The position numbers and the translations under genes are program-made. A model generated the notes under the pieces. The model ran no database searches and was not told the DNA's origin. It saw only the letters and a program-made list of their open reading frames with translations. From Asterochloris sp. CNOR1 (taxonomy: Eukaryota; Chlorophyta; Trebouxiophyceae; Trebouxiales; Trebouxiaceae), in contig OZ017763.1 in NCBI GenBank assembly GCA_963969365.1, positions 1 to 64,000 on the forward strand: 64,000 nucleotides of DNA, read 5' to 3'. Of the stretch, positions 24,301 through 36,100 are shown in pieces (position 1 is the stretch's first letter; every line of letters starts with the position of its first letter).

Positions 24301-27300
24301 CAGAGGAGGCTGTGCGGGTGGGCCTGCTGTTGCCTGCAGAACAGCTAATCAGATTCCTGACTCTCGTGCCAGACAAGGTCACGAATGGGTGGTTCCTGCC
24401 ATCTCTGTCGCTTGCATGCCAGCATGTGACAGCAGACATGCAAATGCCAGCTGCGGGAACCTTGAGTGTATGCAGGCATCCGTGGGCTGTTGCTTTGGCT
24501 CCCAAGCATCACAAAACCTGCTGAGAAGGGCTTGATAGAATCGAGTGCCCCAGCAGTCGTCCTGGCTGTGTGCAAGGCAGTGCTGTTACACACCTGGTAC
24601 GCCAAAGCAGGCAGCAGCAGCACTGCTACCCTGCTGCTTTGCTGTGCACAGTGGCACAGAGAAGGCTCAGGATGCCATGAAATGTCACAGGGCCAGGCAC
24701 ATGTGTAGAGCTGCAGCCTGACCTTGGTGTTACACTCTCTTCCATGCCTTTCATCATTAGACTGCTGCGCAGCAAACAGACACACATCTCTTGTGAGCGC
24801 CAGTGCTTCACACCTGCTGTGTGCATGCCTGCAGGCCTGTGAGAATGAGGGTCTGGATCAAGACCAGCTCATTGTGACTGGAAAAGGTGGGGACTTGGTC
24901 TATGGCAGCGCAGAAGCTGTGGAAACCGGTGAGTCGTGGCCACCATGCTGGCAATGAGAGAGGAAGCTAAGTGGCCTGCAAGAAGAGGTGCCGGCTTGGC
25001 AACCCTGCCATCTGCAGAAGTTGAAAAGTGCACACTGAGTCATCTGTGCCAACAGGTTGTGTCTTGCTCAATGTATCTCTGGCGCAGCAAATGCTAGCTA
25101 GTATGGCCTCAAATAGCGCCTGCTGCTGCACCCCTGCTCAGGCTTCTCTGCTGCACTTGGGCTTATGCTGCTGTAAGTTTGCAAATGATGGGCATTCACT
25201 GAATGCCCTCTCCCAGCTGAGCCTTGCGCTTACCTTCTCGCCTGCTGCTGCTGCAGCACGCAGGGCGGTCAAGGCACCGCCAGTCTCGCCGTTCGCTAAT
25301 GGAGCCACCAATGGGGACGACACAGCCATGGGTGGGACCCGGGCGCTGAAAAGAATGAGCATCACCCAGCAGCAGGTGAGCACAACAAAAAAGTTGTGCA
25401 TGCCTTCAGCGGCAGATGCACTGTGAAAGGACATTCAGCCCTGATCTGGGCAGCATGACTGAGTTGCTGAATCCCACACAGCAGCAGGTAAGCACAAGGC
25501 ATATCGCTGTCACTCAGATTCAGTTTAGGCTTGATGTCAAGCCTTACGCTTTCCAAGAGTGCCCTGTGCAGCCACCTCCGCACACCCTTCTGGCACCACC
25601 TATGGCAGTAAATTCATCTTGCCTTCTGCTGCTTGGCATCTTGGATGGAGCCTGGCTGCCACAACAGGCTGCGGCACCAGCATGCAACCTCAGTTTCTGC
25701 CATGCCGAGTGTCCTGACAAGCTGAGGCATTGGCTTGCAGTCCATGCTTTGCTGACCTAGCCCTGGGATCGCAGGGCCATGCTGCTGATGCAGATTGGTC
25801 AGCAGGACACATGAAGGCAAGCTGCTGACCCTGCGGCTGCAAGCAAGAGCCACTTTGCACCGGCACATGGTGGCGAGCAACTGTCTGTTGCCAGTCGGCT
25901 GGCCATCACTACAGATCCTACTCGAGGTCTAGCCTTGACTTGCTCCTGCTGGTGGAGGACTGTCCCAGCCTGCGCTGACTGCATGCACCTCTTCACGCTC
26001 TTCTGTAGCCAGGCACAGGAATCCTGCCACGCTGGTGCTGCAGGCGCGTCGTCACCTGGCATTCGTGTCAGCCAGCACACTGCTTGTGCCGGCCAGGCAA
26101 GAATCGTTGGCCTGGCTGACAGGCTCCTGCTGGTGCAGGCACGTGCCAACTTGGAGCGTGTGCGCAACCTGGTGACTCAGCACACAGCCAAGCACGATGA
26201 GGATCGGACCACCACCTTCCTGTATGCGGCCACGCGAGGGGATGTGGCGCTCATTCGACAGGTTTGTTCCTCTGGGAGGTTGTAGTTCTGTGAGCTGACT
26301 GGCAGGGTTCTAGCCCTGCTGCTTTTCCTGACAGCAGGAGTTGGCCCCTGCTGGCTGCCGTGCTGATTCCAGTGATTGGTGCATATGCGCAGCCACCCAC
26401 GCAGCACCAGGCAAAAACCATCCCATGCTGGCTGCCGTGCCCTCAGCCTGCATGCTCATCTTGACGTCTCCCGCTGGCCCCTCACTCTAAGCTCCCAGCC
26501 AAATGATGCCTTGCTCCGACAGACTGCCTGCCACTGCCTGCAGATGCTGCAGCAGGGCTTCCAGCCCAACCAGGCAGACTATGACGGCAGGTGAGAAGCT
26601 TGTAGCCTGGTCTGCAGAGGGCTGCCTGCAGGCACAGCTGCCATGCTATCAGCTCCACACGGCTCAGCCCCTCTGGGAGGCATGTTGTGGAATGCAGCCA
26701 CTGTCGCCCTGCCTGCTCTGCCTGCTGCTAGGCTCACTGTCTGAAGCATCCTCAGACTTAGCCACACGTCACTGTGCTGCGTCAGGACAGCCCTGCACCT
26801 GGCCGCATTGCCTCAACACTGCCTCATGTAATGTTGCAGGACGGCCCTGCACCTGGCGGCAGTCAAGGGGAACCTGGAAGTCATCCAGGTGCTGGCCAAC
26901 GCAGTGCAGCAGACCCCTGGGGCCACTCTATCCCCTCCTGACGCTGCCAAGAACACTCCCCTGTCTGAGGCCTGCACCTGGGCTCAGGACAAGGCTCTGG
27001 ACCTGCTCAAGCTGCTGGGCGCCGAGTGAGTGCTGTCTTGATGTTTTATGTGAATCTCAGAGCCCAGGATGCCCCACTCCACAGGCAGACTGCACAGTGC
27101 AAGCTGAGTCTGAAGCACCAGGCTACATCCTGCGGCGGCTGTGGGGCTGCTAGAAAGCTCCTGCTACGCTTGGGGTCATACCAAGGCACTGGGTTCCCTG
27201 CAGCAGCTGAGTGCCATGTTGGCATCCACTGCTCTCGGCCTACAGCTTAGCAGGGCGTAACGGTGTCTAGCATGTATCCTGCAGTTGTGGCAGCAATCTG

Positions 27301-28819
27301 CTGACATATGCATGCTTTCTGCATGCCTCTGAGCAGCTATGCACCTCAATTCTTAACAGGTCGAGCTGGTGCCCTGCAGGCTGGGCAGGACAGGCACTGC
27401 AGCGGCTGCAGCGCTGTGCGACTGCATCTTCGAGGTGGGCTTAGTCTCGCGGATCTCTGTTTCTTGGGTGCAAGGCACTGCCTAGTTCAAAGCGCCTCTT
27501 CAAGCTACCAGGGGGGCTGTGAGGCTGCTGAAGCTCTGCTAATCAGGGCATCACTGCTGCGCCCTACATGAAGGCACCGCGGGCCCTCAAGCCCGCAAAC
27601 AACTTTCAGGAATCTTTGGGCTGTGATATCTAACTGCCTCGGCTGCCGGAACAGCATTGGTCTCCCCCCCATGCAATCGAGCATGCCAGAGCTGCAGTCC
27701 CGTCTTGACTCTCGCCTGCCCTTACTTGCTCATTACCATTACCTTAACTTACCCATGGTCATCACTATGCCTGCCTGATCACCTCAGGTGGCCTGCAGGC
27801 AGCAACTGACTGGCCCCCACGCTGCGCATTGCAGTTGGCACTCCAGTGCAAATGCGCTTCACCACTGCAGTGCAAAAGCTCTACATCACTGCAACACTGT
27901 GTTTCATCCTGGCTCACTTGCAGGGAGACCTGAAGCTGATGGCCCGCCTCCTCAAGGCTGGGGCAGACGTCAATGCTGGGGACTATGACAAGAGGACGCC
28001 GTTGCACATCGCAGCTGCAGAGGTCAACCTCACAGCAGTGAGTTCTAAAGCGTTGCCCGTGATTTGTGGCAGGAGTCTGGTGTGGACCACACTGGACCCT
28101 CTATGGTGCTCGACTAGTGGCATGGACCTTGCTGCACAATGCGGCTGCAGAGGCACATTGGTGGCTGCTGGGTTTGCGCGGCAACCAGACCATCTATATT
28201 GTAGCTGAAGAAGTCAAGCTCTTATCGTATCGTGTGCTTCCCTGAAACTTTAAGTTGCAGATGGGTTCACACCACCATTTTCATATAAAGACGTCCTTTG
28301 CGCTGTGCTGCATTGGATCTGAAGCAGTCCATGTATCAGAAGAGTACTGGACGCCAACTTCAGCCTGCAGCAGGCATGTTTCAAGTGATTACCAAGGTTC
28401 CTCACTGTGCAGGTCAAGATGCTGATTGAAAAGGGCAAGGCAGACATCAACGTCAAGGATAGGTGAGTCTGCAGTGCTGCAGCCACTGCGACGAGACTGG
28501 TGCTGAATACATGGACAGCGCTGTGCCCCACTGCTCTGCTACTCCCTGCCTGATCCTGCCCTTGCTGCGCACACCCTGACAGCATTAACTGCGCCAGCAC
28601 CGTGTCAGGGTGCCTGAATAGATGTGGCATCTTGATTGCTGCTGACTAGTGTCTGCAAACCATATCAGCAGCGCTCACCCAAGGCTGTTTAAATTGAGCA
28701 TCCCATGTCATTGGATCTACAGGTGGGGCCAGACACCACTTGACGAGGCCATCCGGAATCGTGCAACAAAGGTTGCTGAGTACCTTCAGAGTCGGGGCGC
28801 CAAACAGACACAGCAATGA
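15309..28819 (+). CDS. Voltage-gated K+ channel with cNMP-binding and ankyrin domains
   Basis: Plasma-membrane-type K+ channel of the plant AKT/SKOR class by architecture. Exons: 15309-15693, 16340-16521, 17130-17253, 17611-17659, 17844-17987, 18155-18386, 18890-18982, 19304-19436, 20215-20352, 21111-21214, 21546-21664, 22141-22243, 22965-23167, 23688-23768, 24209-24317, 24835-24928, 25257-25375, 26139-26261, 26544-26590, 26840-27025, 27380-27434, 27924-28037, 28413-28462, 28723-28819. They sum to 1028 codons (1027 residues). A Ser-rich, charged N-terminus of about 200 residues precedes S1 (IIHPYS...W). S2-S3 follows, with TDAKEIAKRYLK then FIVDMFAWFPFDW. S4 is LLRLLRLYRIMVLFKGLE. The selectivity filter is TVGYGDL at 461-467. 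The C-linker has RNQLP-like MNQLPE. The cNMP-binding domain (about 570-735) includes GDCFGEIAFF and PQLETVRT. Ankyrin repeats run about 805-1020 (TALHLAAVKGNLEVIQ, KAGADVNAGD, WGQTPLDEAI). A Cys cluster (TCNHCKPCC) lies in the S3-S4 region. The start at 15309 is the first ATG in the open first exon. The donor of exon 15 could also be at 24376 instead of 24318. Confidence 0.93.
16605..16665 (+). repeat. Ghost of channel exon 2 end
   Basis: GCTTGCCAGAAGGCTGCATG then GCTCTAAGCGCC repeats exon 2 (GCTCGCCAGAAGGCAGCCACG then GCTCTGAGTGCC at 16472-16508). It lies about 140 bp downstream, inside the following intron, and contains a stop in frame. Confidence 0.8.
18740..18765 (+). repeat. Ghost of channel exon 7 start (S4)
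   Basis: CTGCAGCTCCGGCTGTAT at 18740 copies the acceptor and first codons of exon 7 (CTGCAGCTGCGGCTGTAT at 18884). It is 144 bp upstream in the preceding intron. A third, shorter CTGCAGCTGCAG block is at 18819. Confidence 0.75.
22605..22695 (+). repeat. Ghost of channel exon 13 start (cNMP domain)
   Basis: The text shares CTCCATGCTGGACCATG exactly with exon 13 (from 22973). It continues with a diverged match to the next 40 bases, including GTGGTAGGCGGC against GTGGTGGGTGGC. It lies about 350 bp upstream within the intron. Confidence 0.8.
23275..23365 (+). repeat. Ghost of channel exon 13 end
   Basis: AGGGATCTGGCAACCGCTCC then ATGCATGGGGCACACCCAGC repeats the end of exon 13 (AGGGATCTGGCAAACCGATCC then ATGCATGGCGGGGCGCCCAGC). 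It also repeats the donor region, with GTGTGC in place of GTGAGC. The offset is about 200 bp downstream. Exon 13 is thus flanked by decayed copies of both its ends. Confidence 0.85.
25470..25495 (+). repeat. Ghost of channel exon 17 donor
   Basis: CACACAGCAGCAGGTAAGCACAA at 25477 repeats the end of exon 17 and its donor (CACCCAGCAGCAGGTGAGCACAA at 25363). The offset is 114 bp. The copy still has a good splice donor. Confidence 0.7.
26785..26815 (+). repeat. Ghost of channel exon 20 start (ankyrin)
   Basis: AGGACAGCCCTGCACCTGGC then CGCATTG repeats the acceptor edge of exon 20 (AGGACGGCCCTGCACCTGGC then GGCAGTC at 26838). It lies about 50 bp upstream. Confidence 0.75.
28137..28225 (+). repeat. 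Two ghosts of channel exon 22 end
   Basis: AATGCGGCTGCAGAGGCACA (28138) and TATTGTAGCTGAAGAAGTCA (28197) both resemble exon 22 near its donor (ACATCGCAGCTGCAGAGGTC, about 28005). They follow it in the downstream intron. Confidence 0.5.
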
Positions 28820-29134
28820 GACACACCATAGCTCCATAGGCAGGATGAGCAATACCTTGATGCAGGCCGCCAAGTGCGGTCCCAGTCGTTTTCACATGTG
28901 TTGTGAGTTGACAACAGTTTGGAAATGTTGTCACCTCACACCCCTTCTGCATTTGCATAGATGCATCACAATAAACCTCAAAGCTGATGGCTTGCTGTAC
29001 CTCCGTCGTGAGGCTCCCCATACTCATGACACACTGCTTTATCCTTGTAGATCGTCCTTCAGCAGAGGATGTGTGCCTCGCATATATTGCTGCTTTTCCG
29101 CTAGGTCTTGCTTTTTGTTTTTGCTAGGTTCTGT
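28820..29134. other. Tail-to-tail intergenic spacer
   Basis: About 315 bp separates the stop codons of the channel gene (plus) and the acyltransferase gene (minus), so it must hold both 3' UTRs. I see no further gene in it. Confidence 0.6.
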
Positions 29135-32100
29135 TCAGGCATTCATGGTATTGCATTTCAGGGCCATCTTGCAATTTCTCAGCAGATCTAGTGTGCTATC
29201 TTGCACAGTCTCTTTTTGCTGGGAAATGTCTCCAGACAACACTAATGGCAAAATGACTCCATCATTGTGCTTTCCATTCAAGATCACGCTGAAAGGGCAC
29301 ATCATTGGCTGAAGGCAGCCCAGCATGAGGCAGGGCGGCCCCTGGCCAAAGTTCAACCTGCTTAGGTCAAAGCTCCTCCAGCTAGGAACACGATAGCCTA
29401 TGTCCACCAGGGTGCCAGCTGCTGCTGCAGCTTTCTGGGAGTGGACATAATTCTGCTTGCTGCTGACATGGGCACGCTTCTGCATCTCATGCAGGGCGTT
29501 GGCAGCATTTGAGCGAAACCTGGCCAGCTGCTGCCTGATGGCGGTTGCAGCATTGCTGAGAATCACTGCACCTGTGCTGTCAGCGCCCTTGTCCAGCGGG
29601 GGGGCTGTCACGGAGATGCCGCCCACAGCGTTGCCAAAGTAGCCAGCTGGGGTTATGGAGGCAGGCAGGCCATTGAAGCTCCTGCATGGAGAGGCGCGAT
29701 ATGTCGGATGAGCACCGCAGCTTGACAACCAGAGGTAGCCCACATTGCGGGACAGCTGTCAGCACCTGACCGCTGATACGTATGATCTCATGATGAGTAG
29801 TGCAGCCCCATTGATGAGCTGCAAGCATTTCTACGCAGCTCACTGACAGGTCAATGGTCTCAGGCCGAGTTTTGGGAGGGGCCTGCTATCCATCCAACAT
29901 TGCAGCAACTTAGTTGCAGCACGCTGAAAGCTTGCACTGGCATTGGGGTTCAGGGCCAAGGCCTCTGAACACACACCATCTAGCTAGGCAGCAGCACAAA
30001 AGCACGCCGCAAGGCCCACCGACAGTTGTTTAGTTGTCTCGCCTCATGGTGCCTTCAAGCTGACCTTAGGGAGGGAGTTGGCCTGCCACCCCAGCAGCAC
30101 AGTCAGCAACACAGTACACAGTGTCTGGACAGTCAGGTGGAGGTGGAGCGTCTCCGGACCAGTCCCTGCCCTGCCGTCCAGGCAGCGCAGTAGCAGCCCG
30201 AGCCTGCTGCACTCAGCTTCAGTTTCAAAGAGCTCACAGGTCAACAGTTATGTAGAGGCGCGGCGAATCTGGACTGGTCCCTGGCAAGGGTTTGCCGTCC
30301 AGCTGGCATCGCAGCAGCCAGTAAAGGGCCCCGGCAATGTCCGTCTTGGACATGCGCTGCTTGGTGGGTGTCAGGGTGTTGGCGGCCCCCTGGAGCTGAC
30401 CCAGATGAGACTCAGGGATGTGCAGGAGGTGGATGGCAAAGCCCTTAGGGTCGGTGGTCTGGGTGGGGGGCCTCCAGACCTGCAGGCAGGTGGGAGGAGC
30501 ATGTGGCTGGTGGCGCAGAATGGAAAACTTTGAACAGGGAGATGCCATGCTCTCATGTGCTGGCAGGATGGCTGACAGCGCAATGATGCTACGCATGCTG
30601 GGGGGTGACTGAATCGTGCCATGGATGGCGGCAGGGCATATATTCAAGCCTTGTCTGCTAAGCGCTGCCTGAGACTAGCAATGCTGGTCGCGATACAGGC
30701 TCCCCCATAGTTGAGGGTGCGCAGGCACACTGCCTCTTGGGAAGGGGCGCAACAATGCGTGAGGGTGTAGAGGCTCATGGCAGGGAGCTCCCTGCTGCAA
30801 GGGCAGTCTGGACAGCAGCATCGCACCTCTCGTGCTGTGATCTTCACTGCTGGTGCCGCCTCTCGTGGCTCCGCCATCATTGGCTGCTCGTAGCTGGCTG
30901 GCTGTGCCGGGCTGCTTCCACCCGCCTGCTGCCTCAGTGCCGCGTACACAGCAGGGTACACCGCAGCACGATCATGAAACTTTGGAGGCACCTGCAGCTG
31001 TCCTGGCACTGTCTCAGCAAAAGCTCTTGCTGGTGGTCACAAACAACAGCACAGGAGAACAGTTCAGAACGCTTTGAGCTGCTGCAGGGGCGCCAGAGGA
31101 CCTGCGGGGCAGCAATGGCTCCAGTTTTCATTCAGCAGTGTGCAGATTGGCGTGCCAGTGAGCCTTATTCCATGCTGCGCGTTGCAGATGGGTCCTGCTT
31201 CTCAACAGTTGAATCAGTTCAGACCACCATGGTGACACACTGTCAGCCAGAAGCACCTCACTTGCTCTCCACGATACGCTGTGGCAAGATCTGCCAGCAG
31301 CGTGGCGTGGCGGGACCCGTCTGCAATGCCATGGGGCAAAGAGCTGGCCAGAATGGAAGAGCCGTCCCCCAGGTGCGTCAGCTTGAGGCGGAACAAGGGC
31401 TCCTGCCCCTGCCACATGGCGTCCAGGTCCATGGCCTCCAGGTAGGGAGGCACCTGCATGTCAACAGCATTGCTCAGCAATGTTGGTGGATCTGAAAGGG
31501 CCTGGCAGGTGGGGTAGGGGGCACTTAGATACAAGTGGGCTTGAGAACTAATGTGCCCAGCCCCCAGAAAGGGGTTTGCGTTCCTCTCAACGCCACAGCC
31601 TCCCGGCACAGGGCCAGCTGCATGTCTGTGAGGGCGGCTGGCATGTGTGCCAAAGGGTGAGGCAGGCATCCTTGAGCTGCAGGTCCTTCAGCGAGCATGT
31701 TTGCTGATGCGTTTGGAGAGCGCGCGGCCCAAGAGTAAAGGTGCTGGCAATCACCGACCACTTGGGTGACCTTGAGGAACCTCAAGCATCCCGGCCTTGG
31801 TCAAGCCCAGGAGCCGCATCTGGTGTTGTGGATACCGAAGACACTGATTGCAGGTTTGGCTGTGCAGAGTCCTGCAGGGCCCAAGTTGATGCTGGCTGTC
31901 TAGGAAGCTGACCTGCTACCTTCCGCAGTAGGATTGCTGCCTCACTGACCATGCGATGGGCCTTTGGGCAGCGTGCTGGACTCCAAACCCCTGGGAAGCA
32001 ACTGTGTGGCAGGTGCGCTTGAAAATGATTCCGGCTTGGCACGACCATCTGGAAGGCACCTGGCAATGCTGCTGAACTGCCATCTAGCTGAAAGCAACGG

Positions 32101-32727
32101 CGTGGCAAGCAGAAACGGGAGCCCACCTCTGCAAAGCCTGGCAGGGCCAGGTCAGTGCTAGCCATCTGGAAGGCACCTGGGAAATCTGCTGCGCAGCCGC
32201 TCTCCCAGGAAGCTATGCGCACCTCCAGGCCCTCATTGCTCAGGCTCACGTGACCGCTGGCATCGCCAACATGAGCCCTGCAGACAGAATCGTGACATGA
32301 TGTGAGCCACAATGGGACGCAGTCAAATGCTGCAGCCAGGCGCTCTGGCAGCCTGATCAGGCGGTGACCAAGCAGGGCCATCTCGTTATGTGGGTGTGTG
32401 ACTTGCAGTGACTGTCACATGTGCTGCGAGCCATGGCGGGGCACATGGCTTCCCAGGGCCTGCAGGTCAGCCGGCCCGCCATTGAGCTATTACAAGAAGG
32501 TCCAAGAGCACTCACCGCCCTGCTAGCATGGGGTACGCATCCAGCACCTGCCGAACTGCATACACCAGCTGCTGTTCATCCAGCTTGTAGGGGATCAGCT
32601 GCATCCAGCACATGTAGCAGCTGCGATTGACAGGGTAGAGATCAGCAGGTGAGAGGGGAACACTCTGCTCTTTCTCTAGAACGCTGTGATGGCAAGTGTG
32701 AGTCCGGATCAACTGGAACAGGGCCAT
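29135..32727 (-). CDS. BAHD-family acyl-CoA acyltransferase
   Basis: Exons on the minus strand: 32727-32516, 32277-32177, 31491-31262, 30991-30827, 30479-30238, 29681-29135. All are GT-AG, phases match, and they total 498 residues (family about 430-460). The enzyme class transfers acyl groups from CoA to hydroxyl or amine acceptors in the cytosol. The N-terminal motif VPLSPADL is followed by YPMLAGR at about 65-71. The catalytic HxxxDG is present as HGIADG at 158-163. The mid-domain has SKTDIAGALYW and YITVDL. The conserved YFGNAV motif is intact. The structural DFGWG motif is replaced by NFGQG (in SRLNFGQGPP), and the end reads LNGKHNDGVILPLVLSGD. The start chosen is the ATG at 32727 (MALFQL), the only nearby in-frame ATG that leaves a normal N-terminus. 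Acceptor and acyl donor cannot be told from sequence. A spermidine/shikimate HCT-like role is only one possibility. Confidence 0.9.
32044..32080 (-). repeat. Ghost of acyltransferase exon 2 donor
   Basis: On the plus strand CATCTGGAAGGCACCTGG occurs at 32046 and at 32163. The latter is the real exon 2 / intron boundary. The copy lies 117 bp further into the intron and extends some 20 bp into exon-like sequence. Confidence 0.75.
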
Positions 32728-33133
32728 CCCAATGCCCACAGCTTGGGGCAGGGAGCAATATGTACGTGACTCGCTCAGGAGGACAAGTAGTGTCAGGCAA
32801 TTGACCTACCATCGACGATGTGTCCACAAATTGCCATTCGAAAAATTTTCATGTCACTTCACAGTGCACTTTGAGACTGCAAACATTTGCACTTAGCGCT
32901 TCGGCTTGCAAGCTTTGCTGGGGTCGTATGCTGCAGTGGCAGCCGGGGGATCCATATGGTGGGTGAGCTGTAAATCAGAGGTTTATTCACTGTTACCCAT
33001 ATATACCGGGTGTCATCCTGCGGCCTGTATATACAACGCATGTGGGGGGTGCTGAACATGGCTCCACTGCAGCATACTGACCCAGTGAGGCATGCTCCAA
33101 TCAGTGGCCTCCACTGCAGGAGGCTCAACCCGT
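32728..33133. other. Intergenic spacer, acyltransferase promoter side
   Basis: About 400 bp lies between the protease stop codon (33134) and the acyltransferase start codon (32727), both genes on the minus strand. It should hold the protease 3' UTR and the acyltransferase promoter. No TATA-like element stands out strongly. Confidence 0.5.
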
Positions 33134-36100
33134 TCAGGCTTGCTGCACTGCCGGGTGCTGGCCAGGGCCCACCAGCACCTCAACTGGGCTGTCCAGCTCA
33201 AGCTGCACCCCCTTCTTCAGAGGGTAGGCTGGGGCACCTGCCAGGGCTCCCCAGCCCTTGCCCCCAAGCCCCTTCGGCACCTTCATGTACCCCTGCAAAG
33301 GCAGCGAGTGACTTCAGAGGTGCAGTCAAGACATCCAGGTGCAAGCAGATTTTGCAGTGCAAGCTGCTTGAATCGGTTTGCCCAGAGACAGAAAGTGCTT
33401 TGACCAGGGACAGAGGCTTGACTGGGTCCAGGCCACAATTGACGCAGCGGATGCCTGAGTGCCAGCTGCCACTCATTGTGCAGGCTGTGGTTAGTACCAG
33501 GCCATGCTGGTGGCTCCCATGTAACATGCAGGTCATATCCAGGAGACTAATGAGTGCTGGCTGCCATCCTGGGCATAGTGTGCTTAGGGGCAGCATATGC
33601 GGGCAGGCTGTGCCCACCTCTAGCATATCTAAGCAGACTGTGCCTGATGATGTGGAGCAATGGCGTTGTGCATGCATGCCCAATGTGTGGGCAGGGCCTG
33701 AGCGCAAGCTTTGCAAAGCGCCCAAACTGCTCATTGCCATGTGCTGTGAGGATGCTTCTGCACTTGTGAAGCCAGGTCTGCACGGCTAGACATGCTGACC
33801 AAACTGATGCAGTGAGTTCCAATTGCAGGCTGCTCTGCAGCTCACCTTCTCTCCAAAGGTCTCTCCCCAGCTGTTTTTCAGGAGCCTGCAGCAAGCAGAA
33901 ATAACGTTGGGAGTAGCAGCAGCAACCCCGCTTGGTCTCGTTGCATACCTTGCGTGTGCTGAACAGGAAAACAAGCAACAAGTGGTTGGCAGCAGCATAA
34001 CTTGCCAGGTGTTGCGCCAAGAACATGACGGACAGGCCACTGCCAGCGGGGGCGCCAGGCTGCTCACCAGTAGTCAGTGCTGTTCTCGCTGCCATAGCCC
34101 ACCACAACCATTCCATGGTCGATTGGCTTGTGGCACCCTGCAGGCAGGCTGCTGTGATCACCAACCATGTGAGCAGTGCCAACGCAACCTGATGCGCAAG
34201 AAAGCATGGCACTGCATGCACACAAGCCCACCTACCAGCATTCCTATCATGCAGGGCAAGCCTACAGTGGCGGCCAGCTGCTGGTGGCCAAGTACCTGGT
34301 CCCAGGGCCCCCAGCAAAATGCAGAAGGGCTCACCATCGATGTCAAAGATGCCACCAGTGTAAGCCCGCCACTGGATGATGTTGGGGCCCACACAGATGC
34401 CCACACCCACAGGGTGGTGGGTCACAGCCTGCGTAACAGCATGGGGTTTTGGCGCATGGCCTGCAGCTACGACGGCCACTCCTCTGGTAAACAAACGCCC
34501 TTGCAAGACGCCAACCCTGCCAAAAAGTCTGGTGCAGACTTGCTTCCCTCTGAGCGTTGAGAGCAAGCACTAGGACTCTACAGCAGTGCAGATTGCATAC
34601 CGCCCCTGAGGCAGGGTGTCTGGGTTGAGACAGACCCAAAGCATTCCAAGGGTGGGCCAGAGAAGTCATGGCGCCCTGCCTGCAACCTGGCCATGCATGA
34701 CACCCATGACAAACTGCAGATGCAGACCTTTTCGAGCCAGCTCAGACCCCTGGTGCACCTTAGCTAGGAGAGGGCAACACACAGACAGCTTCTGGGCATC
34801 TGAAACAGCAAAAGCTGCATGGTGGCCCTGAGAGTGACCTACCCGCGGCGGGATGATCAAATACATTTGGATATGCCTACGACTGCGACAATTGCATCCA
34901 GTCGTCCACTTGTATGCGCAAAATCCCAGACAGATTACCTGAGCCAGGGCGGTCTCATTGTGCTTAGGCACCTTCTCCACGCCATCGAGCGTGCCTGACA
35001 CATGCTCCTCCTTCTCTTTCTGGCATTTGTCGTCCTTGGCCTGCAGGGCAAGCATTTGGTTTGCAGCAGAGGCGCTGTCATGCTTGCAGTCCACATGACC
35101 AGGGCTGTCCCACAGTAATAGGCACCCCTTGAGACCCACAGCATTCATCACGCGCCCGCAGGGCAAATTGATAGATTTGTGCAGAGTATCCCACTGGCAG
35201 CCAAGGTGGTTTAGCAGTGGCGCAGGAGACCCTTGAGACCTGCGTCGCCGCAGTGACTACGATGCACCAGGACATGGCATACCAAGAGGCAATCTTGTCT
35301 TTGTCATCACTGGGAAAAGAGCTGTCAACCCACCTCATAAGGGTAGTCTGTGTCATTGTCAATGCCACCATTGTTGATGATGTACCACAGGCCACCAATG
35401 AAGTCCCCACCCTGCGCAACAATACGAAAGCAAGGTGAGCACTGAGAAGAGAGGCTGTGGCAGCGCAGAGGCATCCCCACCTGCACGAGCAAGCTGGTCA
35501 TCGTGAGCAGCAGCACACGCTGTACCCACTGATGGCAGACCTACACAGCTTTGATTCTGCACACATGCAGGCCACCCCATCCCCTGCCAGCCTACATGGG
35601 CCAGCCTGGCTTCATAGCAGCTTCATAGCAACCGCAGGTGAGGGGGTTGTGAGCATACTCCACTGCCGAGCAGCCCTGCAGTGCAGCCCACCCTGCGCTG
35701 TTGTTCATGAGGGCGCCTGCTCTATCCCGGAGGGGCTCCATTCAGCAGCTCCAACGACCACCCACCTCTTGATCCAACAGCAATTGAGGTGCAGCTCACC
35801 TTGCAGCCGCCATCCACATATGGTGGCTTGTGGTCGCAGTCAATGAGCTGCTGCTCAGAGAGGCTGGTGATGTTCTTGTTGGCCATGTTGTTCAGGCACT
35901 CTGCCACCGCAACGGATGCAAAGCTCCAGCAGCAGCCGCACTGCAGGAGGGCAGACATCCATCTGCCCAGAAAGGGCGGCAGCAAGCACAATGCTGATGC
36001 AAGTAGCTCCTTCTTGCTGGCGCAACAGCCAAAAGCTTGAGCAGTGGCTGCTGTGCGGCAACAGGGACTGCTTTGCAGCTAGATGGGGGGCCAGCAGCAA

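Noticed and set aside
33547-34566. 339-codon minus-strand open frame in the protease region
   Set aside because: It contains one true protease exon (34428-34335) but then reads through introns. The catalytic His and Asn segments lie in other frames and are reached only by splicing.
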